Source: Comamonadaceae bacterium OTU4NAUVB1 (GTDB lineage Bacteria; Pseudomonadota; Gammaproteobacteria; Burkholderiales; Burkholderiaceae_C). Taken from it: a stretch of DNA of 64,000 bases. The notes under the pieces were generated by a model. That model was not told the origin of the DNA. It saw nothing but the letters and a program-made list of their open reading frames with translations, and searched no databases. Below, one piece after another: positions 1 through 8,508 of the stretch. The translations under genes and the position numbers were made by a program. The number at the start of each line of letters is the position of its first letter. Position 1 is the stretch's first letter. The stretch covers positions 2,897,001-2,961,000 of the forward strand of contig CP099605.1 in NCBI GenBank assembly GCA_024372625.1. The letters are read 5' to 3'.

Positions 1-642
1 CTGCACGGCGGCCTTGTAGATGGCGTCGAGCGGCCTGCTGCCGTCCACCGACAGGCGCAGGTCCTGCAGCAGGCCGTCGTGCACGCCGTAGCTCCAGCCG
101 TGGATGCGCACCTTCTGGCCCCGGCTCCAGGCGTCCACCATGACGGTGCTGACCGCCACGTTGACCACCTGCTCGGCCACGTTGAGCTCGCACAGCGCGT
201 CCACGCGCACCGCCTCGGGCAGCGAGTCGAGCATCACGTGGTGGCGGTCGCGCACGTCCTGGATGTGGCGGATCCAGTTGTCGGCCAGGCCGATGCGCGT
301 GCCGCTCAGGGCCGCCTTCACGCCGGCGCAGCCGTAGTGGCCGACCACCATGATGTGCTCGACCTTCAGGTGCTCGACCGCGAACTGGATCGCCGAGAGC
401 GCGTTGAGGTCGGAATGCACCACGATGTTGGCGACGTTGCGGTGCACGAACACCTCGCCGGGCTCCAGGCCGGTGATCTGGTTGGCCGGCACGCGGCTGT
501 CGGAGCAGCCGATCCACATGTAGCGCGGCGTCTGCTGCTTGACCAGGCTGGTGAAGAAGCCGGGGCGGTCGCGCTCCATCTGGGCCGACCAGGCACGGTT
601 GTGGGCGAACAGGTCGTCGAGGGTGTCGTCGGAATCGGGCAT
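1..642 (-). CDS. can: Beta-class carbonic anhydrase (partial, C-terminus off the window)
   Basis: Interconverts CO2 and bicarbonate in the cytoplasm. The zinc site of the beta class is visible: Cys46-Ser-Asp48-Ser-Arg50 (Asp-Arg dyad) and His102-Tyr-Gly-Cys105. The reading frame is open to base 1, so 214 codons are present and the 3' end is missing. The ATG at 642 lies 61 bp downstream of the LiuR-like regulator gene on the same strand, so they probably form one operon. In Burkholderiales, carbonic anhydrase genes are found with leucine/isovalerate catabolism genes, where bicarbonate feeds methylcrotonyl-CoA carboxylase. That role is inferred, because such genes would lie beyond the left edge. 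Confidence 0.95.
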   Translation of the reverse strand, partial: MPDSDDTLDDLFAHNRAWSAQMERDRPGFFTSLVKQQTPRYMWIGCSDSRVPANQITGLEPGEVFVHRNVANIVVHSDLNALSAIQFAVEHLKVEHIMVVGHYGCAGVKAALSGTRIGLADNWIRHIQDVRDRHHVMLDSLPEAVRVDALCELNVAEQVVNVAVSTVMVDAWSRGQKVRIHGWSYGVHDGLLQDLRLSVDGSRPLDAIYKAAVQ

Positions 643-703
643 GGTCGAAGGTTCGGGAAGTGGTTGATCGGAGAGGGTCGGCCGGGCGCGTGACGCTCGC
701 GTG

Positions 704-1231
704 TCAGTGCGGCGCGGCGGCCTTGCCGGGGGCCGCGCGCGGCGCCTTGGCGGCGGTCTTGGAGACGTTCCGGGGCGCGGTCCGGGGCGCGGCCTTGGCG
801 GCGGCCTTCGCGCCCGTCCGCGCGCCCGGGGCGGCGGCGCCCCGGCGCGCCCGCTCGAGCGCGGCGCGGGCCTGGTCCTCCTGCAGCCGCACGTCGTCGA
901 GGTTGCCCTGCACCTCGGCCATCTGCGCCTCCAGCTGCGCGCGGTGCGCGCCCAGCACGCCGAGGAACTTCTCCAGCTGCGCGACGGTGTCGCGCGGGCT
1001 GTCGTACATGTCGAGGATGTCCTTCACCTCGCTCAGGCTCAGGCCCAGGCGCTTGGCGCGCAGGGTCAGCGCGAGCCGGGTGCGGTCGCGCGCGCCGTAC
1101 ACGCGCTGGCGCCCGCCGGGGCCGGTGCGCGCCGGCGCGAGCAGGCCCTTGTCCTCGTAGAAGCGCATGGCCCGGGTCGTGAGCTCGAACTCGCGGGCGA
1201 GCTCGCCGATGGTGAAGGTCTGTGCGGACAT
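704..1231 (-). CDS. MerR-family transcriptional regulator, LiuR-like
   Basis: DNA-binding regulator of 175 residues. The N-terminus is a MerR winged helix (residues 6-75) containing TIGELAREF, TRAMRFYEDKGLL and ARDRTRLALTLRAKRLG. A coiled coil follows (about 95-145), then an Ala/Lys/Arg-rich tail. This resembles LiuR, the regulator of leucine and branched-chain acid degradation. No effector-binding domain is visible beyond the coiled coil, as in LiuR. The ATG at 1231 was chosen because the conserved fold begins four residues later; the frame stays open upstream without homology. A LiuR-type palindrome sits between this gene and the divergent hydrolase. The gene lies 61 bp before the carbonic anhydrase gene. 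Assignment to LiuR rather than another MerR subgroup is inference. Confidence 0.85.
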   Translation of the reverse strand: MSAQTFTIGELAREFELTTRAMRFYEDKGLLAPARTGPGGRQRVYGARDRTRLALTLRAKRLGLSLSEVKDILDMYDSPRDTVAQLEKFLGVLGAHRAQLEAQMAEVQGNLDDVRLQEDQARAALERARRGAAAPGARTGAKAAAKAAPRTAPRNVSKTAAKAPRAAPGKAAAPH

Positions 1232-1303
1232 GGGGCGGAAGAAGGGTTGCGGGAGCGACAGGGCGCCGCGCGGGCGCGTGCCTACAATGAAAACCCCGTC
1301 GCA

Positions 1304-1324
1304 TGACGTTGACGTCAACGTCAA
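1304..1324. promoter_or_regulatory. Palindromic operator, LiuR-like
   Basis: Bases 1304-1323 form a perfect 20-bp palindrome built from TGACGT/ACGTCA units. The overlapping 16-mer TTGACGTCAACGTCAA (1309-1324) fits the TTGACGT..ACGTCAA form described for LiuR boxes. It lies 16 bp upstream of the hydrolase ATG and 73 bp upstream of the regulator start. A TACAAT box on the + strand is at 1283-1288. Confidence 0.6.
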
Positions 1325-1339
1325 CCTCCATCCTATCCC

Positions 1340-2422
1340 ATGAACCTCCTCGAACGCGAACTCCACTATCCGATGGGCGAGCGCCTGCCGGCTCCCGGCG
1401 AGGCCATCGAGGTGGCGCCCGGCATCCGCTGGGTCCGCATGGGCCTGCCCTTCGCCCTGGACCACGTCAACCTCTGGCTCCTGCGCGACGCGCAGGACGG
1501 CCCCGAGGGCCGCGTGGAGGGCTGGACGGTGGTGGACTGCTGCATCGCCAGCGACGCCTCGCGCGCGCAGTGGGAGCAGGTCTTCGCCACGCAGCTCGAC
1601 GGCCTGCCGGTGCTGCGCGTGATCGTCACGCACATGCACCCCGACCACATCGGCCTGGCCGACTGGCTGTGCACGCGCTGGAACGCGCCCCTGTGGATGA
1701 GCGCCACCGACTTCCACGTCGCGCGCGGCCTCGTGGCGCCCGGCGCGGCCGACAACACCGCCGGCGGCGACGAGGCGGCCGACTTCTTCGCCAGCCACGG
1801 CCTGGTCGCCGGCGAGGCCGTGCAGCGCATCCGCGAGCGCACCGGCTACTACCGCCACCTCGTGCCGTCGGTGCCGCGCAGCTTCGTGCGCCTGCTCGAC
1901 GGCGGCACGGTGACCATCGGCGGGCGCGCCTGGCGCTGCATCGACGGGCACGGCCACGCGCCCGAGCACATCGCCCTGTACTGCGAGGCGATCGACGTGC
2001 TGATCGCCGGCGACATGATGCTGCCGCGCATCTCCACCAACGTGAGCGTGCATTCGGACGAGCCCGAGGCCGATTCGCTGCGGCTCTTCCTGGAGAGCAT
2101 CGTGCGCTTTCGCGACCTGCCCGCCGGCGTGCTGGCCCTGCCCTCGCACGGCAAGCCCTTCACCGGCGTGCACCGCCGCATCGAGCAACTGCAGGAACAC
2201 CACCGCGACCGTCTGGCCGAGCTGTTCGCGGCCTGCACCGCGCGGCCGCTGTCGGCCGCCGAGGCCCTGCCCGTGCTGTTCAGGCGCGAACTCGACGTGC
2301 ACCAGCTGACCTTCGCGATGGGCGAGACCGTGGCGCACCTGAACCTGCTGTGGCATGCCGGCCAGCTGCAGCGCCGCCGGGGCGCGGACGGCATCCTGCG
2401 CTTCGGCGCGCACGCCGCATGA
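1340..2422 (+). CDS. MBL-fold metallo-hydrolase
   Basis: Cytoplasmic metallo-beta-lactamase-fold hydrolase of 360 residues. The metal-binding motif T-His98-Met-His100-Pro-Asp102-His103 is intact, and further ligands are expected in DGHGHAPEH, AGDMML and PSHGKPF. The C-terminal third is helical and carries no catalytic motif, as in enlarged glyoxalase II/lactonase-type MBL proteins. The substrate cannot be read from sequence. The gene diverges from the LiuR-like regulator across a palindromic operator, so control by that regulator and a link to branched-chain acid or thioester metabolism are likely but inferred. Its TGA overlaps the ATG of the next gene (ATGA). Confidence 0.85.
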   Translation: MNLLERELHYPMGERLPAPGEAIEVAPGIRWVRMGLPFALDHVNLWLLRDAQDGPEGRVEGWTVVDCCIASDASRAQWEQVFATQLDGLPVLRVIVTHMHPDHIGLADWLCTRWNAPLWMSATDFHVARGLVAPGAADNTAGGDEAADFFASHGLVAGEAVQRIRERTGYYRHLVPSVPRSFVRLLDGGTVTIGGRAWRCIDGHGHAPEHIALYCEAIDVLIAGDMMLPRISTNVSVHSDEPEADSLRLFLESIVRFRDLPAGVLALPSHGKPFTGVHRRIEQLQEHHRDRLAELFAACTARPLSAAEALPVLFRRELDVHQLTFAMGETVAHLNLLWHAGQLQRRRGADGILRFGAHAA

Positions 2423-3789
2423 GCGGCCGCGCGGCGGGCGACGAGACGCTGCGCGCCCTGCGCGCGGGCGAACTCGCGGGCGCGACCCGCCTCGCGCTGG
2501 CCTGCGGCCTGGACGAGTTCCCGCGCGAGGTCTTCGCGCTGGCCGATTCGCTGGAGATCCTCGACCTGTCGGGCAATGCGCTCGACGCGCTGCCCGACGA
2601 CCTGCACCGGCTGCATCGCCTGCGCGTGCTGTTCTGCTCGGACAACCGCTTCACCACGCTGCCGTCGAGCCTGGGTGCCTGCCTGCGGCTGGAGATGGTC
2701 GGCTTCAAGGCCAACCGCATCCGCGACGTGCCGGCCGCGTCGCTGCCGCTGCGCCTGCGCTGGCTGATCCTGACGGACAACGACATCGCCGAACTGCCCG
2801 ACGCGCTGGGCGAACGCCCCCGGCTGCAGAAGCTGATGCTGGCGGGCAACCGGCTCGAGCGCCTGCCCGACACCCTGGCCGGCGCCGGGCGCCTGGAGCT
2901 GCTGCGCATCGCGGCCAACCGCTTCGAGCGCCTGCCGCCCTGGCTCGCGCGGCTGCCGCGCCTGGCGTGGCTGGCCTTCGGCGGCAACCCGCTGGGCCGC
3001 GCGCGCGAGGACGCCGCGCTCGGCGCCCACGCCCTGCCGCGCATCGCCGGCGCCGACCTGGTGGCGCAGGCGCGGCTGGGCGAAGGCGCCTCGGGCGTGA
3101 TCCGGCGCGCGCTGTGGCGGCGACGCGATGGCGAGCCGCTCGCCATCGCCGTGAAGCATTTCAAGGGCGCCATGACCAGCGACGGCACGCCGCGCAGCGA
3201 GCGCGCCGCCTGCATCGCGGCGGGCGACCACCCCGGACTGATCGGCGCGCTGGCCACGGTCGAGGCCGGCGCGGACGCGGACGCCGCCGGCGAGGGCCTG
3301 GCGCTGCGCCTGGTCGACCCGGCCTTCGGCGTGCTGGCCGGGCCGCCGAGCCTCGCGTCCTGCACGCGCGACGTCTACGCCGCCGACCGGCGCTTCACGC
3401 CCGCGCAGGCGCTGGGCATCGCCCGCGACGTCGCCTCGGCGGCGGCGCACCTGCACGCGCGCGGGCTGCTGCACGGGGACCTCTACGCGCACAACATCCT
3501 GTGGCGCGACGACGCGCCGGCCGGCGCCGTCGCCCTGCTGGGCGATTTCGGCGCCGCCTCGTTCGTCGCCGACGCCCCCGCGCTGGCCCGCCTGGAGGTG
3601 CGCGCCTTCGGCTGCCTGCTGGAAGAGCTGGTCGAGCGCTGCGACGTGGACGCCGATGCCGACGCCGGCGCCCGGGCGGGGCTGGCCGCGCTGCGCGCGC
3701 TCCGGGGGCGCTGCCTCGATCGCGATCCCGCGGCGCGCCCCGGCTTCGTGGCGATCGACGCCGCGCTGCGGGCGCCGCGCGTCGACTGA
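2419..3789 (+). CDS. Leucine-rich-repeat protein kinase
   Basis: A 456-residue cytoplasmic protein joining leucine-rich repeats (about residues 40-205, LxxLxLxxNxLxxLP units) to a Ser/Thr-kinase-like domain (about 215-450). Kinase landmarks are Gly-Glu-Gly-Ala-Ser-Gly (221-226), Ala-Val-Lys246, His352-Gly-Asp354-Leu with Asn359, and Asp376-Phe-Gly. The usual HRD is HGD, so this is a non-RD kinase; Lys, catalytic Asp, Asn and DFG Asp are all present, suggesting an active enzyme. There is no signal peptide or membrane segment. The start overlaps the hydrolase stop by 4 bp, so the two are translationally coupled. Substrates and ligand are unknown. Confidence 0.85.
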   Translation: MSGRAAGDETLRALRAGELAGATRLALACGLDEFPREVFALADSLEILDLSGNALDALPDDLHRLHRLRVLFCSDNRFTTLPSSLGACLRLEMVGFKANRIRDVPAASLPLRLRWLILTDNDIAELPDALGERPRLQKLMLAGNRLERLPDTLAGAGRLELLRIAANRFERLPPWLARLPRLAWLAFGGNPLGRAREDAALGAHALPRIAGADLVAQARLGEGASGVIRRALWRRRDGEPLAIAVKHFKGAMTSDGTPRSERAACIAAGDHPGLIGALATVEAGADADAAGEGLALRLVDPAFGVLAGPPSLASCTRDVYAADRRFTPAQALGIARDVASAAAHLHARGLLHGDLYAHNILWRDDAPAGAVALLGDFGAASFVADAPALARLEVRAFGCLLEELVERCDVDADADAGARAGLAALRALRGRCLDRDPAARPGFVAIDAALRAPRVD

Positions 3790-3929
3790 CCGGCGGGGGC
3801 GGCGGGGGCGGCGGCGGCCGGCCGCCGGCACCTGGCGCCTGCGTGACGCCGGGCGCCGCGTCCGCCTCTTAAGCTGCCTCCCGCCCGGCCACCCGTCGGC
3901 ACGCGGCGCACCACGGAGACCCCCTTCCC

Positions 3930-4706
3930 ATGAACACCACCGACCTCTTCTCGCTCCAGGGCCGCAGCGCCCTCGTCACGGGCGGCTCGCGCGGCATCGG
4001 CCGCATGATCGCCGAGGGCTTCCTCGCGCAGGGCGCCCGCGTCTACATCTCCGCGCGCAAGGCCGAGGCCTGCGACCGCGCCGCCGCCGAGATGTCGGCG
4101 CTGGGCCCGTGCGTCTCGCTGCCGGCGGACGTCTCGACGCCCGAAGGCATCCGCGACCTGGTCGCCGCCTACGCCAGGCACGAAGCCACGCTCGACATCC
4201 TGGTCAACAACGCCGGCGCCGCCTGGGGAGCGCCCTTCGACGAGTTCCCGGAGAGCGGCTGGGACAAGGTCGTCGACCTCAACCTGAAGGCGCCCTTCTT
4301 CCTCACGCAGGCGCTGGCGCCGATGCTGCGCGCCGCCGCCACCGACCACCTCGCCAAGGTGATCCACATCGCCTCCATCGACGGCCTGTCGGTCAACCCG
4401 ATGGAGACCTACTCGTACGCGGCGAGCAAGGCCGGGCTGGTGCACCTCACGCGCCGCATGGCGCTGCGCCTGGCGCCCGAGCGCATCGCGGTGAGCGCCA
4501 TCGCGCCGGGCGCCTTCGCCTCGGACATGAACCGCACCGCGCGCGACCACGCCGACCAGGTGACGCCGCGCATTCCCGGCGGGCGCATCGGCGTGGCCGA
4601 GGACATGGCCGGCGCGGCCATCTACCTGGCCTCGCGCGCGGGCGACTACGTCATGGGAGCGACGCTGACAGTGGACGGCGGCTCGTCGCTGGTCCGCCCG
4701 GCATAG
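3930..4706 (+). CDS. SDR-family NAD(P)-dependent oxidoreductase
   Basis: Classical short-chain dehydrogenase of 258 residues. Visible motifs are the cofactor motif TGGSRGIG (17-24), NNAG, the catalytic Ser in HIASIDG, and Tyr-x-x-x-Lys in YAASKAG. It resembles 3-oxoacyl-ACP reductase/RhlG-type enzymes, so a beta-keto or hydroxyacyl substrate is plausible, but specificity is not readable. A 140-bp GC-rich gap separates it from the kinase gene. The last 56 bp overlap the 3' end of the convergent acyltransferase gene. Confidence 0.88.
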   Translation: MNTTDLFSLQGRSALVTGGSRGIGRMIAEGFLAQGARVYISARKAEACDRAAAEMSALGPCVSLPADVSTPEGIRDLVAAYARHEATLDILVNNAGAAWGAPFDEFPESGWDKVVDLNLKAPFFLTQALAPMLRAAATDHLAKVIHIASIDGLSVNPMETYSYAASKAGLVHLTRRMALRLAPERIAVSAIAPGAFASDMNRTARDHADQVTPRIPGGRIGVAEDMAGAAIYLASRAGDYVMGATLTVDGGSSLVRPA

Positions 4707-6792
4707 CGGGGATGACGGCGTGGGCGACGAGGTGCTCGCCCCTGCCGATGGAGGCGTCGCCCGGGTCGCCCGGCACGAACGGCGCGGCGGGCGGCGGCGC
4801 GGCGGGCGCGGCCGGCGCGGCGGGTGCGCGCTCGGCGCCGAAGACCTCGGCGAACATCGGCACCAGCAGCTTGTTGCCGTACTCGCTCATGTGGTCGTCG
4901 TCGAAGTACAGCGGCCGGCCGTCGCGGCTGCCGTGGCACATGCCGTCCTCGCACAGGTAGGGCAGCGGGTCGAGGATCCTGGCGCCGCACTGGTCGCGCG
5001 CGGCGTCCTGCGCGGCCCAGATGAAATCGTGCCGTCGGTGGTAGCTCGCCAGGGTGATGCCGACCTCCCGCCGCTCGCCCCAGACCATGGCGCGCGCCGT
5101 GCTGGGCACGTCGCGGTCCATCTCCGGCACCGGGCGCACGAGGTAGACCGGATGGTCCTTGGCCAGGCGGCAGGCCATCGCGACCAGGCGGTCGGTGTAT
5201 TCCTTCTTGAAGGCCGGCTCCGGGGTGGCGTAGCGCTTGGTGAAGTAGATCCACGGCGTGGAGGGATGCGCGTCGTCCACGATGTCGCCGAAGACGTACT
5301 GGCCATGGCGGTTGATGACCACCACCGGCGTGGCCGCCGGCACGGCCTTGAGCTGCCTGAGCGTCCAGTCGACGAACTCGTGGCAGCGGTTCTGCGAGAC
5401 GCCCTGCAGGTGAGCGCCCTCGAGCGTCGGGCAGGCGCTGTAGGACCATTCCATGACGCCCTGCGCGGCCGTGGGAAGCGCCGCGGCCACCGCCGTCACC
5501 AGCGCGTTGGCGTGGCTGTCGCCGATGACCACGGCGTCCACCCGCGGGCCGCCGTACACGCACGAGGGCGATGCGACGCCGGTGTTGAGGTTGCATTCCA
5601 GGCGGCGCGGATTGAAGTTGAGGGCTTCGGCCGAGACCCGCTCGATCTCCGGCGCGAGGCGCCCGGCGACGCCCTGCTTGGCGGCCACGCCCAGGCCCGG
5701 CACCACCACCAGGGCGACGACGCCGGCCAGGGCCGCGACGCCCCAGCCGCGCGGCAGGCGATCGAGGCCGACGCGCGCCGGCGTCTCGATCAGGCGGTAG
5801 GAGAGGTCGCCCAGCGCCAGCGTCAGCGCCAGACCGGCCGCGATGGCCACGGGCTGGGCCAGCCAGCCGGCGTAGCTCAGCGCCACCACCAGCGGCCAGT
5901 GCCACAGGTAGATCGAGTACGAACGCGTGCCCAGCCACTGCGCGATCGGGTTGCCGGTCCACGGCGAGCCGCCGCGCGCCGCCATCAGCACCGCCACGGC
6001 GCCGGCCACCGGCACCATGGCGCGCCAGCCCGGCCAGTCCGAGGTGGCGTCGAAGGCGGCCAGCGACGCGACGATCAGGCCCAGGCCGGCGGCCTCCAGC
6101 GCCGTGCGCTGGCGCGCCGTGAAGGCCCAGCGGTTGGCCAGCATCCAGGCCAGGCCGCCGGCGATCATTTCCCAGGCCCGCGTGGGCAGCATGAAGAAGG
6201 CGCCGATCGGCTTGAGCGGCGTGCCGATCACCGACAGCGCGAGCGAGCCCGCCAGGCCGGCGATCAGCACGGCCATCAGCGCGGCGCGCCCGGGACGCAG
6301 CTTCCACACCGCCAGCAGCACCAGCGGCAGCACCAGGTAGAACTGCCACTCCACGGCCAGCGACCAGGTGTGCAGCAGCCACTTGTCGTGCGAGCCGGCA
6401 TCGAAGTAGCCGGCCTCGCGCCAGTACTTGAAGTTCGACACGAACGTCACGCTCGACCAGGCGTGCGAGGCGAGCCCGTGGTAGTCGGTCGGCAGCAGGA
6501 AGCGCCAGCCCAGCGCCAGCAGCGTCGCGCACAGCGCGGCCAGCGCCGGCACGATCCGCCGCGCCCGCGCCAGGTAGAACGCCAGCACCGAAAACCGGCC
6601 GCGCTCCAGCGCCTTGACCACGATCCCCGTCATCAGGAAGCCCGAGATGGCGAAGAACACATCGACGCCGACGAAGCCGCCCTGCGACCCCGGCAGGCCG
6701 AAATGGAAGAGCACCACGGCGACGACCGCCCAGGCGCGCAGACCGTTGATGTCGTCCCTGAAACCAGGGGATTCGAGGTGTTTTGGAGTCAC
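4651..6792 (-). CDS. Acyltransferase-3 / SGNH fusion membrane protein (OafA-like)
   Basis: Inner-membrane acyltransferase of 713 residues that probably acetylates a surface polysaccharide. The N-terminal half (about 10-380) is an acyltransferase-3 domain with about ten membrane segments and the motifs DINGLRAWAVV, FFAISGFL and HTWSLAVEWQFYL. The C-terminal half is an SGNH esterase-like periplasmic domain with the Ser in VVIGDSHAN and a late DDDHMSEYG block holding the Asp/His pair. A Pro/Ala-rich tail follows and overlaps the SDR gene in antisense. Translation starts at GTG (6792) behind a strong AGGAGGG. The upstream leader is notably AT-rich for this genome, which may mean special regulation or transfer. 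Confidence 0.9.
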   Translation of the reverse strand: MTPKHLESPGFRDDINGLRAWAVVAVVLFHFGLPGSQGGFVGVDVFFAISGFLMTGIVVKALERGRFSVLAFYLARARRIVPALAALCATLLALGWRFLLPTDYHGLASHAWSSVTFVSNFKYWREAGYFDAGSHDKWLLHTWSLAVEWQFYLVLPLVLLAVWKLRPGRAALMAVLIAGLAGSLALSVIGTPLKPIGAFFMLPTRAWEMIAGGLAWMLANRWAFTARQRTALEAAGLGLIVASLAAFDATSDWPGWRAMVPVAGAVAVLMAARGGSPWTGNPIAQWLGTRSYSIYLWHWPLVVALSYAGWLAQPVAIAAGLALTLALGDLSYRLIETPARVGLDRLPRGWGVAALAGVVALVVVPGLGVAAKQGVAGRLAPEIERVSAEALNFNPRRLECNLNTGVASPSCVYGGPRVDAVVIGDSHANALVTAVAAALPTAAQGVMEWSYSACPTLEGAHLQGVSQNRCHEFVDWTLRQLKAVPAATPVVVINRHGQYVFGDIVDDAHPSTPWIYFTKRYATPEPAFKKEYTDRLVAMACRLAKDHPVYLVRPVPEMDRDVPSTARAMVWGERREVGITLASYHRRHDFIWAAQDAARDQCGARILDPLPYLCEDGMCHGSRDGRPLYFDDDHMSEYGNKLLVPMFAEVFGAERAPAAPAAPAAPPPAAPFVPGDPGDASIGRGEHLVAHAVIPAMPGGPATSRRPLSASLP

Positions 6793-6948
6793 GAGACCCT
6801 CCTGCTGTTTGTTACAGCATGTAGTCTTGTCTATCCAGTTAATACTTTAAAGTTACTTATGTCACCGAATCGCGGTCCATCGACATTCCGTGAAAAAGTA
6901 GCCAGAAAGGTTTAGTCGGCCGGGAACGCGGTGCCCGTGCCCGGGCCG
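6793..6948. promoter_or_regulatory. AT-rich leader/promoter region of the acyltransferase gene
   Basis: This stretch is far richer in A/T than its surroundings. It holds a 6-bp inverted repeat (TGCTGT 6803-6808, ACAGCA 6814-6819) right next to the ribosome binding site, and a 10-bp palindrome ACTTTAAAGT (6844-6853). The hairpin could limit access to the ribosome binding site. No clear -35/-10 pair stands out. The rest of the gap, up to the MocR gene stop, shows nothing further. Confidence 0.4.
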
Positions 6949-8373
6949 TCAGCCGCCGCGCCGGAGTTCCGAGAACACGCCCCAGAACGTCGCGTCCTGC
7001 GTCGTGGCGAAGTTGATGCGCATGAGCGTTCCCGGCGTGCGCGCGGCGTGGAACAGCGAGCCCGGCGCCAGCATGTAGCCCCGGTCGAGCATGCGCTGGG
7101 TCAGGGCGTCGGTGTCGACGCCGGTGTCGACCCAGCCGAACAGCCCGGCGGGCTCGGCGGCGAACCGGCAGCCGTGCGCGAGGGCGAGCTTGACGGTGCG
7201 CGCGCGCGCACCGTCGAGCCGGGTGCGCACGCGCTCGGCATGCCGGCGCAGCTGGCCCTGGTCGATGCACGCGGACAGCGCGCGTTCGAACAGCGCCGGC
7301 GTGGTGAGCGTGGACAGCAGCTTGGTCTCCAGCAGCCGCGCGCACAAGGCCGGCGACGCCGCCAGGAAGCCGATGCGCCAGTTGGGCGCCAGGATCTTGG
7401 CGAAGCCGCCGACGTAGATGGTGCGGCGCAGGCCGTCGAGCGCGCACAGGCGCGTGGCGTGCTCGGGCGCGAGGTGGCTGTAGGTGTCGTCCTCGACGAT
7501 GTGGAAGTCGTGCTGGGCGGCGAGCTGCAGCACGCGGTGCGCGCTGCCGGGCGCGAGGCTGTGGCCGGTGGGGTTGTGCAGCACGCTCACGCTGACGAAG
7601 AGCTTGGGCGCGTGCGTCTCGCAGTAGCGCGCCATCACGGCCAGGTCGGGGCCGTCGGCGCGCCGGGGCACGGGCAGGATGCGCATGCCCAGCGACTCCA
7701 GCCGGGCGAACTCGATCGCCCAGCCCGGCTCCTCCACCATCACCGGATCGCCCGCGCGCAGCAGCGTGCGGCTCACGACGTCCAGGGCGTGCGTGGCGCC
7801 CACGGTGGTCACGATCTGGCCGGGCGCGGCCGGCACGCCGATGCCCGCGAGCTTGTGCGACAGGCTGCGCCGCAGGGCCTCGTCGCCGGCCGGATCGCCG
7901 TACTGCAGCGACAGTTCCTGCAGCGCGCGCGTGCCGGTCAGGCGCCGCAGCGCCGTGGGCATGAAGGTGGCGTCCATCCAGTCGGGCGGGAACACGCCCA
8001 TGCCGGGCTGGGGCTTGTCGCTCTGGCGGTGGAACATGCCGCGGATGAGCGAGCTGGCGTCGGCCGGCAGGCGCGCCGGCATCGCGGCCGGCGCGGCGGC
8101 GGCGCGCGCGCCGTCGCCGGAGGCCGCGCGCGCGGGCTCGCGCACCGTGTCGCGCACGTAGAAGCCGCGCTGGCGCCGCGCCTCGACCAGGCCCTGCGCG
8201 AGCAGCTGGTCGTAGGCCGCGACCACCGTGTGCGGGCTCACGCCCTGCTGGCGCGCGCATTCGCGCACCGACGGCAGGCGCGCCCCGGGCGCGAGCAGGT
8301 GGGTGCGGATGCGTTCGGCGAAGCGCTCGGCCAACTGGGCGGTGAGCGACTGGCTGGCGGTGCGGGTGAGCAT
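6949..8373 (-). CDS. MocR/GntR-family PLP-dependent transcriptional regulator
   Basis: Regulator of 474 residues with an N-terminal GntR winged helix (about 8-75; LPSVRECARQQGVSPHTVVAAYDQL) joined by an Ala-rich linker to a fold-type I aminotransferase-like domain. The PLP-binding lysine is in GGFAKILAPNWRIGF, with HNPTGHS and the EDDTYS Asp also present. MocR proteins usually sense PLP or an amino compound and control a neighbouring transporter or enzyme. The ATG at 8373 directly precedes the helix-turn-helix. It diverges from the LysE exporter across ACTGTA direct repeats. The probable targets are the LysE-EamA-aminotransferase run. Confidence 0.9.
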   Translation of the reverse strand: MLTRTASQSLTAQLAERFAERIRTHLLAPGARLPSVRECARQQGVSPHTVVAAYDQLLAQGLVEARRQRGFYVRDTVREPARAASGDGARAAAAPAAMPARLPADASSLIRGMFHRQSDKPQPGMGVFPPDWMDATFMPTALRRLTGTRALQELSLQYGDPAGDEALRRSLSHKLAGIGVPAAPGQIVTTVGATHALDVVSRTLLRAGDPVMVEEPGWAIEFARLESLGMRILPVPRRADGPDLAVMARYCETHAPKLFVSVSVLHNPTGHSLAPGSAHRVLQLAAQHDFHIVEDDTYSHLAPEHATRLCALDGLRRTIYVGGFAKILAPNWRIGFLAASPALCARLLETKLLSTLTTPALFERALSACIDQGQLRRHAERVRTRLDGARARTVKLALAHGCRFAAEPAGLFGWVDTGVDTDALTQRMLDRGYMLAPGSLFHAARTPGTLMRINFATTQDATFWGVFSELRRGG

Positions 8374-8441
8374 GGGAGAAGGCCTTCCTGGGCGGGGATC
8401 GCTGCGGTCCGCGCCGCGATCTGTGTCTGGCGCCGGAGCCA

Positions 8442-8485
8442 TACAGTTCCGGGCTGTGTGCTGAAAACTGTACCGGTACTGTAAT
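8442..8485. promoter_or_regulatory. Putative MocR operator (ACTGTA repeats)
   Basis: ACTGTA occurs at 8467-8472 and 8478-8483 as direct repeats 11 bp apart, about one helical turn. The inverse, TACAGT, is at 8442-8447. Direct repeats plus an inverted distal half-site are a known arrangement for MocR regulators. The site lies 24-67 bp upstream of the LysE gene and about 70-110 bp upstream of the MocR gene, so one protein could control both directions. Confidence 0.55.
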
Positions 8486-8508
8486 GGTCGAACGTCTAGA
8501 GTGAGGGA

